DNA from: DATJSJ01 sp035504175
Lineage (GTDB): Bacteria; Pseudomonadota; Alphaproteobacteria; Acetobacterales; Acetobacteraceae
Direction: 5' to 3'
Assembly: GCA_035504175.1 (NCBI GenBank)
Contig: DATJSJ010000026.1
Location: 1-30,009, forward strand
DNA: 30,009 bases
The translations under genes were made by a program, and so were the position numbers. This document shows, piece after piece, positions 17,440-23,778 of this stretch. Within the stretch, counting starts at the first letter, position 1, and every line of letters starts with the position of its first letter. Below the pieces are notes generated by a model, which was not told the origin of the DNA, made no database searches, and worked only from the letters and a program-made list of their open reading frames with translations.

Positions 17440-17746
17440 TGTCCGCGGCGGGATTCGAACCCACGGCCCCAGGATTCATCCCACTTCGGCTTTCGCCGCC
17501 GCCGGCGGACCGTCGCCGCCGACGTTCGTGGTCTGGACTGTCCCTTCACCCCGGGCTCCGGGGTGCCGCCCGTCCAGTCTCTACACCTTCCCGCAACCGG
17601 GGCCGCGGGCTTGGCTCGGGATCGGCAAGGCGATCAGCGCGCCCGAGCTTTCCCCGACTTTGAGCGGATCCGCCGCGCCGTCACCGCGCGCGGCGCCCAG
17701 TTCTTCACAAGGAATCCTGTGCTCTATCCTGCTGAGCTACGCGGAC
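17440..17746 (-). tRNA. tRNA-Arg(CCU), interrupted by a group I intron
   Basis: The 5' exon (17746-17710) and 3' exon (17476-17440), 37 bases each, join to a complete 74-nt cloverleaf. The acceptor stem is GTCCGCG/CGCGGAC. The D arm is GCTC/GAGC with loop AGCAGGATA, and the anticodon stem is CAGGA/TCCTG. The loop is TTCCTAA with anticodon CCT. The T arm is GTGGG-TTCGAAT-CCCGC, and the discriminator is A. The 3' CCA is not encoded. The tRNA reads AGG codons, rare in such GC-rich genomes. The 233-base insertion lies directly after the anticodon's third base, between positions 36 and 37. Confidence 0.95.
17477..17709 (-). ncRNA. Self-splicing group I intron (IC3, Azoarcus-like) in tRNA-Arg(CCU)
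   Basis: The intron is 233 nt, follows a U (last anticodon base) and ends in G, as group I introns do. The catalytic core is recognisable: GAGCCAAGC (17617-17609), GGTGTAGAGACTGGACGG (17587-17570) and GGTGAAGGGACAGTCC (17550-17535) closely match the Azoarcus tRNA-Ile intron core from memory. P7 forms from GACTG and CAGTC; P8 from CACCCCG and CGGGGTG. P2 can form an 8-bp perfect stem (CGCCGCGC/GCGCGGCG). The internal guide is probably the GGG after AACT, pairing with exon CCU with a U.G pair at the splice site. No endonuclease ORF is present. A group I intron at this tRNA is known from Agrobacterium. Confidence 0.93.
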
Positions 17747-17793
17747 ATCGAAGTCACCCGCACGGCCACGTCCCGCCGGCGGATCGCACGGTC

Positions 17794-17821
17794 TGTATCA
17801 TCGCCGCGCCGGACCGGGCAA
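17794..17821 (-). promoter_or_regulatory. Possible promoter of tRNA-Arg(CCU)
   Basis: On the minus strand TTGCCC (17821-17816) and GATACA (17799-17794) are 16 bases apart and would start transcription about 40 bases before the tRNA. Both boxes are only moderate matches to sigma-70 consensus. The call relies mainly on position. Confidence 0.25.
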
Positions 17822-18009
17822 GGCCGCGCAAATCCGCGGAACCGGGGCGAACCCCGCCGGCCGCGATGACATTGCGGCGGCGGATTTAGCGCAATGCGCG
17901 ATTGATGCGCCGCGTCGCACCCGTGTAGCGTGCAACCGCGAATCGCCCATACGCGCCGCCGGATGGGCGGCACCGGTCGCAGGCAGGCCGCTGCGCCCAC
18001 GGAGTTGCG

Positions 18010-18039
18010 ATGATCGAGTTGCCCGAGACCGCCGCGTGA
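18010..18039 (+). CDS. Nine-codon leader mini-ORF coupled to the PLP-enzyme gene
   Basis: ATG 18010 has a good Shine-Dalgarno (GGAG at 18001-18004, spacing 5) and encodes MIELPETAA. Its TGA (18037-18039) overlaps the GTG start of the next gene as GTGA. The large gene has no Shine-Dalgarno of its own other than this one, so ribosomes probably reach it by termination-reinitiation. Alternatively the Shine-Dalgarno serves the GTG poorly from a distance, or a sequencing error hides a longer N-terminus. The peptide itself shows no known attenuator feature. Confidence 0.4.
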   Translation: MIELPETAA

Positions 18040-20186
18040 CCGCAGCCATCGCCCAGGCACGGCACCGCCACCCCTGGTGGGCCGGCGAACGCCGCATCAC
18101 CGCCGCGCGAGCCGGCCTCAGCCAAGGGGATCCCGCGCCGCCACGCCGTGCTTTGCCCGCCGATCGCATGGCACCGGGCTTGCCCGACCGGCTCGCCCGG
18201 CTGCTCGACCGGCCGGATCTCGCGGCGATCTTCCGCGACGTCTCGGTGCGGGCCGAGCCGGGTCTCGGCGCCGCCTTCGTCGTGCCCGGCCCCGGCCTCG
18301 TCCTGCTGGACAGCGCTCTCGGGAACGCCGGCAGCGAAGCGACGGTGCTGGTGACGCTGCGCCACGCGGGCGAGCTCGCCTGCTGGACCGAGCTCTGCCC
18401 GGACCGGCCGGCGCTTGCGGGACTGGCGGCGGCGCGGGTGGCCGCGGCGTACGGCGCGCTGCTCGGCGCGGCGCCCGCGCCCGAGAGTGCGCTCGTCGCC
18501 CTGGGGGGCTCGGCGCCCGACGCGCCGGCGCTGGCGCGGCTCTGGTCCCGCCTCGCTCGCCACGCGCCGCACTGCGCCGACCCGCTGCCGGCGGATACGC
18601 ACGCCATGCTGGCGCAGCTCTGGCCGCTGCTCGCGCCGGCCGAACGGCTGATGCAGACCGGCGGCGACGTGCGGCTGCGGGTCGATCCGCGCACCGGCCT
18701 GAACGGCTACGGATGCAGCCACGCGCCGCGGCCCTGGGCGGTGACCTTCGCGTCCTCCACCGCCTCGTCCAGCTCGGAGCGCGGCTACGCCGCCGCCGAG
18801 GCGGCGCGGCGGCGTCTGCTGCAGTCCGCCCTCGCCGGGCGGGATGGGGTCACGGCGGAACTGGCCCTGGTGCGCGAGGATCTGGCCCGATTCTACGGCG
18901 TGCCGGCGGGCGGCGCGGTGGTGCTGGCCGCCTCGGGCACCGATGCCGAGCTGCTGGCGCTCACGCTGGCCCTGCGCCACCCGGGCGGACGGCCGGTCAG
19001 CAACATCCTGATCGCGCCGGAGGAGACCGGCAGCGGCGTGCCGCTGGCCGCCGCCGGCCGGCATTTCGCGGTCGATACCGCGTGCGGCGTCGCCGTGCCG
19101 CGCGGTGCGCCGGTCGAGGGACTTCGCGCGGACACCGAGATCGCCGCCGTGCCGCTGCGCGCCGCCGGCGGCGGCCTGCGCCTGGGGACCGCAATCGAGG
19201 CGGATTGCGCGGCGATCGCTGCCGCCGCCATCGCCGCCGGGCGACGGCCGCTGCTGCACCTGCTCGACGTCTCGAAGACCGGCCTGCTTGCCCCTTCCGT
19301 GGCAGCGATGCAGGCGTTGCACGCCCGGCACGGCGAGTCGCTCGACGTGGTGGTCGATGCCTGCCAGGCGCGGCTCGGGCCGGCCCGCGTCGCCGCCTAT
19401 CTCGAATCCGGCTGGATGGTGCTGGTGACCGGCTCGAAATTCTTCACCGGCCCGCCATTCTGCGGCGCGGTGCTGCTGCCGCCGGCGATCGCCACTCGCC
19501 TGCCGGGCGAGGCGCTGCCGCGCGGGCTGCACGCCTACACCGCACGGCCGGACTGGCCGGATGATGCGCCGGCGGCGCGCGGGCTCGACCCGGCCGGCAA
19601 TCTCGGCTGCGCCCTGCGCTGGCAGGCGGCACTGGCGGAGATGCACGCCTTCGCCGCGATCGCCCCAGCCGAACGCCTCGCTATCCTGCAAAGCTTCACC
19701 GGGCGCGTCGGCGCCGCCATCGCCGCCAATCCGGATCTGTTGCCGGTGACGGTCCCCCCGCTCCGCCGCCCGCCGACGGACGACGCTTGGGACGAGACCG
19801 GCACGATCCTGAGCTTCGCGCTGCGCCGGCCGGACACCGGCGCGCGCCTCGATGTCGGGCCGGCGCGGCAGGTCTATCACTGGCTGAACGCCGATCTCGC
19901 CCCCGCCCTCGCGGACCTTGCGACGGCGGAGCGGGCGCTCGCCGCACGGCGGTTCCATATCGGCCAGCCCGTGCCGCTGCGCGACACGGCCGGTCCGTTC
20001 GGCGCGTTGCGGGTCTCGGCCGGGGCGCGGCTGGTCTCGGGCGAGCCCTCGCTCGCGCATCTGCCCCCGGCGGAGCGTCTCGAGCGCGAAATCGCCGATG
20101 CCTGCGCCGTCCTCGCCAAGATCTCGCTGATCCTGCGCCAGTTCGAGCGGCTGCAGGCGATCGACCCGGCGCCGACGTTTCTCTAG
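18036..20186 (+). CDS. PLP-dependent fold-type I enzyme (class V-like) with an unrecognised N-terminal domain
   Basis: The protein is 716 aa. The first ~225 residues match no family I know and contain no membrane segment or signal peptide. From ~230 on it is a fold-type I PLP protein: SGTDAE (from Ser300) should hold the cofactor phosphate, D441-A-C-Q binds the pyridine ring, and Lys468 in TGSKF is the expected Schiff-base lysine. ALRVSAG with Arg659 is the expected carboxylate-binding site, as in class V aminotransferases and cysteine desulfurases. The loop that carries the catalytic Cys in SufS-type enzymes (HxCAxPL) here reads HIGQPVPL, with no Cys, so sulfur transfer by the usual mechanism is unlikely. 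The start is GTG 18036 (coupled to the mini-ORF). The gene converges on the Cys-rich protein gene with 24 bases between stops. A role in modifying the nearby peptide is only inference. Confidence 0.8.
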   Translation: MTAAIAQARHRHPWWAGERRITAARAGLSQGDPAPPRRALPADRMAPGLPDRLARLLDRPDLAAIFRDVSVRAEPGLGAAFVVPGPGLVLLDSALGNAGSEATVLVTLRHAGELACWTELCPDRPALAGLAAARVAAAYGALLGAAPAPESALVALGGSAPDAPALARLWSRLARHAPHCADPLPADTHAMLAQLWPLLAPAERLMQTGGDVRLRVDPRTGLNGYGCSHAPRPWAVTFASSTASSSSERGYAAAEAARRRLLQSALAGRDGVTAELALVREDLARFYGVPAGGAVVLAASGTDAELLALTLALRHPGGRPVSNILIAPEETGSGVPLAAAGRHFAVDTACGVAVPRGAPVEGLRADTEIAAVPLRAAGGGLRLGTAIEADCAAIAAAAIAAGRRPLLHLLDVSKTGLLAPSVAAMQALHARHGESLDVVVDACQARLGPARVAAYLESGWMVLVTGSKFFTGPPFCGAVLLPPAIATRLPGEALPRGLHAYTARPDWPDDAPAARGLDPAGNLGCALRWQAALAEMHAFAAIAPAERLAILQSFTGRVGAAIAANPDLLPVTVPPLRRPPTDDAWDETGTILSFALRRPDTGARLDVGPARQVYHWLNADLAPALADLATAERALAARRFHIGQPVPLRDTAGPFGALRVSAGARLVSGEPSLAHLPPAERLEREIADACAVLAKISLILRQFERLQAIDPAPTFL

Positions 20187-20187
20187 C

Positions 20188-20208
20188 CGCCCGGCCGATC
20201 CCCGGGCG
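20188..20208. terminator. Hairpin between convergent genes (possible bidirectional terminator)
   Basis: CGCCCGG and CCGGGCG form a perfect 7-bp stem with a 7-base loop, filling the 24-base gap between the stops of the PLP enzyme and the Cys-rich protein. It has no T-tract on either side. Confidence 0.35.
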
Positions 20209-20210
20209 CG

Positions 20211-20663
20211 TCAGTCGGCCGCGGCCGCGACGCCGGTCGCGACCAGGCGCTCATGCTCGGTCGGATCCCGCATGGTGGTGACGATCTGCGGACAGCGCAG
20301 GCAGGCGGCCTTGCCCTCCTGGCGGAACCAGCGGCAGACCGGCCGGATGGCGCAGCGCGGCAGGCCGGCGACCACCGGCTCCATCATGGTCGCGACGCGG
20401 GTCGCGAGCCGGCAGCTGCTGCCGTCGAAATGCTGGCAACCCGTGCCCATGCAGGGGGCGGCGATGCGCAACACCTCGGCCGGCTGCGCATTGCCGGTCG
20501 CCGCAAGCAACTCGGGCGTCACCGGCACCGGTGCCGTCAGGTAGCCAACCCGCCGCCCCTGCCCGGGCGCCACGGTCTGCACGCCGAACACCTGCGCCCC
20601 GTCCCAGTCCGGCTGGGCGCTCGGGCAGGCGATGGCCGGCGGCTCTTTCGGGATCTCGGTCAT
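20211..20663 (-). CDS. Eight-cysteine protein of unknown function
   Basis: A 150-aa cytoplasmic-looking protein without signal or membrane segment. Its cysteines are arranged as one near the N-terminus (IACPSAQ), then C-x4-C-x7-C in PCMGTGCQHFDGSSCR, then RCAIRPVC, then ACLRCPQ. Eight Cys plus a conserved-looking QHFDG suggest metal or Fe-S binding (inference). From memory this resembles a small family seen in cyanobacteria and other bacteria with the same CQHFDG and EGKAACLRCPQ signatures, for which I know no established function. ATG 20663 has GGAG 7 bases upstream. It lies 73 bases downstream of the precursor peptide on the same strand, so the two are probably co-transcribed. Its first codons (MTEIPK) mirror those of the precursor (MTETPK). 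Confidence 0.8.
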   Translation of the reverse strand: MTEIPKEPPAIACPSAQPDWDGAQVFGVQTVAPGQGRRVGYLTAPVPVTPELLAATGNAQPAEVLRIAAPCMGTGCQHFDGSSCRLATRVATMMEPVVAGLPRCAIRPVCRWFRQEGKAACLRCPQIVTTMRDPTEHERLVATGVAAAAD

Positions 20664-20736
20664 GCGCGGTCTCCGCGGATCGAATGCATCGGGGCGGAGC
20701 CGCCGACGCCGCTCATGGGCGCCGGCGGCGAGCCGG

Positions 20737-20955
20737 TTATTCGACGGCGATGCCGCCGCCGGCGACGGGCCCGAGGCCACTCAGGGACGGCACGCCGCCG
20801 CCGTAGATCGGCCCAATGGGATAGCCGCCGCAGATGATCGGCTTCAGCGCGATCACGGTCAGCGCGAGCGCGGTGCCGCCTGCGACCGCGGCGATCTGAT
20901 CCGGGGTGAGCGAGAGCGGCGCCGGCAGCGCCTCGAGCTTCGGGGTTTCGGTCAT
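20737..20955 (-). CDS. Double-glycine-leader precursor peptide (bacteriocin/RiPP-like)
   Basis: A 72-aa peptide with the features of a C39-peptidase substrate. The 27-residue leader ends LTPDQIAAVAGG, with hydrophobic residues at the usual spacing before Gly26-Gly27. The predicted 45-residue product is hydrophobic, rich in Gly, Pro and Ile, has one Cys (IICGG) and GG-turn segments (YGGG, AGGG), and carries almost no charge apart from one Lys and the terminal Glu. ATG 20955 has an AAGGAG Shine-Dalgarno 7 bases upstream, the strongest in the region, as expected for an abundantly made peptide. A CRP-type promoter lies ~110-155 bases upstream. A matching exporter is encoded at 23682-27172. No immunity protein is recognised. 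Function could be a microcin-like toxin or a signal. Confidence 0.75.
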   Translation of the reverse strand: MTETPKLEALPAPLSLTPDQIAAVAGGTALALTVIALKPIICGGYPIGPIYGGGVPSLSGLGPVAGGGIAVE

Positions 20956-21267
20956 CGATGGACTCCTTGCTGGGTCGGATGCCGCGCCCGGCCGGGTTGC
21001 ATCCGGCTGGGCACGCTGGTCCGCGCACCCGGCCGGTGATCGGACGGGTCCGACGCGGCCACTCGTTAATGATACGGAACGATACCCTCTGGGTGTGTGA
21101 GCCGGCTCACAGGCGGGCTGCGGTGCACGCGCCGCAGGAGGGCGATTAACCGGTGCTTAGGCCATGTCTCACATTCTGAGGATATGCGCGGAGCGCCCCA
21201 ATGAGTGTCGCCGTTCGCCGACCTGGCAGCGGCGTTTTCGTGACCAATCGGGGAGCAGCGCTCTCCG
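20956..21267. other. Divergent control region between precursor peptide and GGDEF-EAL genes
   Basis: About 310 bases free of genes. It contains the AAGGAG of the precursor at its left end, a predicted class II CRP-type promoter (21069-21111) in the middle, and a GGGGAG ribosome site for the GGDEF-EAL gene at 21250-21255. The A/T content rises locally around 21065-21090. I see no clear plus-strand promoter. Confidence 0.55.
21069..21111 (-). promoter_or_regulatory. Class II CRP-like promoter of the precursor peptide operon
   Basis: TGTGAGCCGGCTCACA (21096-21111) is a perfect 16-bp palindrome and a full match to the CRP consensus TGTGA-N6-TCACA. On the minus strand a -10 hexamer TATCAT lies at 21074-21069, giving a start point at about 21062. 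The palindrome's centre (21103.5) is then at -41.5, the exact class II activator position, where it replaces a missing -35. The transcript would have a leader of about 107 bases before ATG 20955. The same site could also affect the divergent GGDEF-EAL gene. Confidence 0.55.
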
Positions 21268-23778
21268 ATGCGGCCGCGAGCTGAGCGCATGGCGCCGGCC
21301 GGCGCAGCGGGCGCGCGCCCCGCACCGACCAGCGCCTCCCCGGGGATGGGGCGGTTCAAGGCCGTCGTGCTCGGGCTCGCCGTCGTGGTGCTCGCCGCCG
21401 GTCTCTACACGCGGTCGCTGATCGACGAGCAAAGACGCACGCTGCACGATTTCGCCCAATACGACGTGCCGGCCGATGCGAGCCAGGGCGCCGCCGAACT
21501 GCTGCGCATGCTGATCACGCTCGATCGGTTCCGCCTCGGCGAGGACGGCGCGGACGTGGACGCGGTCACGCTGCGCCTGGAGATCCTGATCAATCGCGTG
21601 CATGTGCTGAACCGGCCGCAGGTCCGTGCCTTCGTCGCCGGGCATGCGGGCATGTCGGCGACGATCGACCGCTTCACGCGCGCGGTGCACACCGCGGAGC
21701 AGATGCTGCCGGACATCGCCCGACCCGGCACCGCAGCGCGCATGGCGCGGGTGTTCCAGCCATTCGCGTCGGACATGGTGCAGCTCGCTTCCGAAATCAC
21801 CATCAGCACGGCCGAGCACGTGGCCCGGGACGAGACGCATCTGAGCCGCCTGCACTGGCTGCTTTCCGGCGTGCTCGCGGCCCTGCTGCTCTCCAGCGTG
21901 GTGCTGATCGGACTGCTGCTGCGGCACAACCACCTGCTGCGCATTGCGCACCGGCAACTGCACGGGCTTGCGGCGACGCTGCAGTCGGCGGGCGACGAGC
22001 TCTCCCGCGCCAACCGCACCGCACAGGCGGCGAACGATGAGCTGATCGTGCAGAATCGTGCCCTGCACATGCGCGACGCGGCGCTCAATCGCAGCAATGC
22101 GCATTTCGACGCGGCACTGAACAACATGTCGCAGGCGCTGTGCATGGTCGATGTCGAGGAACGGGTCATCGTCTGCAACCGGCAATACCTCGCCCTGTTC
22201 GGCGTCGGCGCCGGACAGGTCGTACCCGGCCGGCCGATCCGCGAGGTGTTCGCGGCGATCGCCACCGCCGGCCGCTACCTGCCAGCCCATATCGAGGCGG
22301 TGGCCGCGCGCCAGGCGGAGAAGGCCGCCGATCGCCGCGCCGGCATGTTCTGCGAGGAGGGCGCCGACCGTCGCGCACTGGCGGTATCGCATCAGCCGAT
22401 GGCGGACGGCGGCTGGGTCGCCACCTACGAAGACGTGACGGAGCGCCGGCGGGTCGAGGCGCATATCGAATATCTGGCGCATCACGATGTGCTGACCGGC
22501 CTGCCCAACCGGCACGTCTTCCGCGGCAGCATCGCGGATGCGATGGCGGCGCTGCCGCGGGGCGAAGCGCTGGCCGTGTACTTCCTCGATCTCGACCGGT
22601 TCAAGGACGTCAACGATACCCTCGGCCACGCGGCGGGCGACGCTCTGCTGCAGGCTGTGGCGCAGCGCCTGCGTCGCTGCCTGCGCGACGGCGACGTGGT
22701 GGCGCGCCTCGGCGGCGACGAGTTCGCCGTGCTGCAGCGCCTGGACGACCCGCTCGACGCCTCGGAGACCCTGGCGCGGCGCATCGTGCAGACGCTGAAC
22801 CGCCCCTACGACATCAACGGCCATCGCGTGACCAGCAGCGTCAGCGTCGGCATTGCGATGGCGCCGACGCACGGCTCGGTCGCCGAGGATTTGTTGCGCA
22901 ATGCCGATATGGCGCTGTATTGCGCGAAGGCGGCCGGCCGCGCCACCTGGCGGCGGTTCGATCCGGACATGGATTCCGCCCTGCGCGCCCGGCTGGCGAT
23001 CTCCGAGGATCTGCGCGAGGCGCATCTGCGCGGCGAGATGACACTCACCTACCAGCCCGTGCTGCGGCTGCGGGACGAGCGGATCACCGGCTTCGAGGCG
23101 CTGCTGCGCTGGCACCATCCGCGACGCGGCCTGGTCTCGCCGGAGATCTTCATCCCGATCGCGGAGGAGGACGGCAGCATCGTGCCGATCGGCCGCTGGG
23201 TGCTGGCGCGGGCCTGCCACGAGGCGATGCGCTGGCCGCCCGACGTCCGCATCGCGGTCAATCTGTCGCCGCGGCATTTCGGCAGCGAGTCACTGACCGC
23301 GGACGTCGCCGCCGCGCTGGAGGAGAGCGGATTGCCGCCGGAGCGGCTGATCCTGGAGATCACCGAGACCGCCCTGCTCGACCACACGCGCGAGGTCTTG
23401 GCGTCGCTGGAGACGCTGCGCCGGATGGGCATCATCATCGCGCTGGATGATTTTGGCACCGGCTACTCCTCGCTCGGCTATCTGCGCAGCTTCATGTTCG
23501 ATCGCATCAAGATCGACCGCTCCTTCATCCAGGAGATCGAGACCCGGCCGGATTCGCTCGCCATCGTGCAGGCGATCTCCGATCTCGCCACCAAGCTCGG
23601 CATGAGCACGACGGCCGAGGGCATCGAGACCCGCAGCCAGCTCCGCCGCCTGTGCGCCGCCGGCTGCGCCGAGGGCCAGGGCTATCTGTTCGATCCGCCG
23701 CTCGCGCCGGAGGAGGCACTGCGCCGGATCGCCGGCGTCGTCGAAACCGGCGCGGCACTCGTCCAGCCCGGCGACTGA
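21268..23778 (+). CDS. Membrane-bound PAS-GGDEF-EAL cyclic-di-GMP signalling protein
   Basis: An 836-aa protein that could both make and degrade c-di-GMP. A membrane helix at ~30-48 and a second at ~196-218 enclose a ~150-aa helical periplasmic sensor region. A coiled-coil linker and PAS-like domain (~270-390, NNMSQALCMVDVEERVIVCN) follow. The diguanylate cyclase domain has an intact GGDEF (482-486) and an inhibitory I-site RDGD (473-476) five residues before it. The phosphodiesterase domain has E610-A-L, NLSPRHF, DDFGTG (from D727) and AEGIET. So both activities look possible. ATG 21268 lies 12 bases after GGGGAG; an ATG at 21289 is an alternative. It is divergent from the precursor gene, and its 3' end overlaps the convergent ABC exporter gene by 97 bases. 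Confidence 0.93.
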   Translation: MRPRAERMAPAGAAGARPAPTSASPGMGRFKAVVLGLAVVVLAAGLYTRSLIDEQRRTLHDFAQYDVPADASQGAAELLRMLITLDRFRLGEDGADVDAVTLRLEILINRVHVLNRPQVRAFVAGHAGMSATIDRFTRAVHTAEQMLPDIARPGTAARMARVFQPFASDMVQLASEITISTAEHVARDETHLSRLHWLLSGVLAALLLSSVVLIGLLLRHNHLLRIAHRQLHGLAATLQSAGDELSRANRTAQAANDELIVQNRALHMRDAALNRSNAHFDAALNNMSQALCMVDVEERVIVCNRQYLALFGVGAGQVVPGRPIREVFAAIATAGRYLPAHIEAVAARQAEKAADRRAGMFCEEGADRRALAVSHQPMADGGWVATYEDVTERRRVEAHIEYLAHHDVLTGLPNRHVFRGSIADAMAALPRGEALAVYFLDLDRFKDVNDTLGHAAGDALLQAVAQRLRRCLRDGDVVARLGGDEFAVLQRLDDPLDASETLARRIVQTLNRPYDINGHRVTSSVSVGIAMAPTHGSVAEDLLRNADMALYCAKAAGRATWRRFDPDMDSALRARLAISEDLREAHLRGEMTLTYQPVLRLRDERITGFEALLRWHHPRRGLVSPEIFIPIAEEDGSIVPIGRWVLARACHEAMRWPPDVRIAVNLSPRHFGSESLTADVAAALEESGLPPERLILEITETALLDHTREVLASLETLRRMGIIIALDDFGTGYSSLGYLRSFMFDRIKIDRSFIQEIETRPDSLAIVQAISDLATKLGMSTTAEGIETRSQLRRLCAAGCAEGQGYLFDPPLAPEEALRRIAGVVETGAALVQPGD

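Noticed and set aside
17440..17746. tRNA as an attachment site of an integrated element
   Set aside because: No integrase or direct repeat of the tRNA 3' end is visible in the window, and the insert is a group I intron rather than an integrated island.
17161..17889. Several short plus-strand frames over the tRNA-intron region
   Set aside because: They run across a structured tRNA and ribozyme on the other strand, and their products are proline/arginine-rich noise.
17886..20060. 724-codon minus-strand frame opposite the PLP enzyme
   Set aside because: No recognisable domain, shadow-like composition, while the plus strand carries the PLP motifs.
21169..23277. 702-codon minus-strand frame opposite the GGDEF-EAL gene
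   Set aside because: Shadow of a clear GGDEF-EAL protein.
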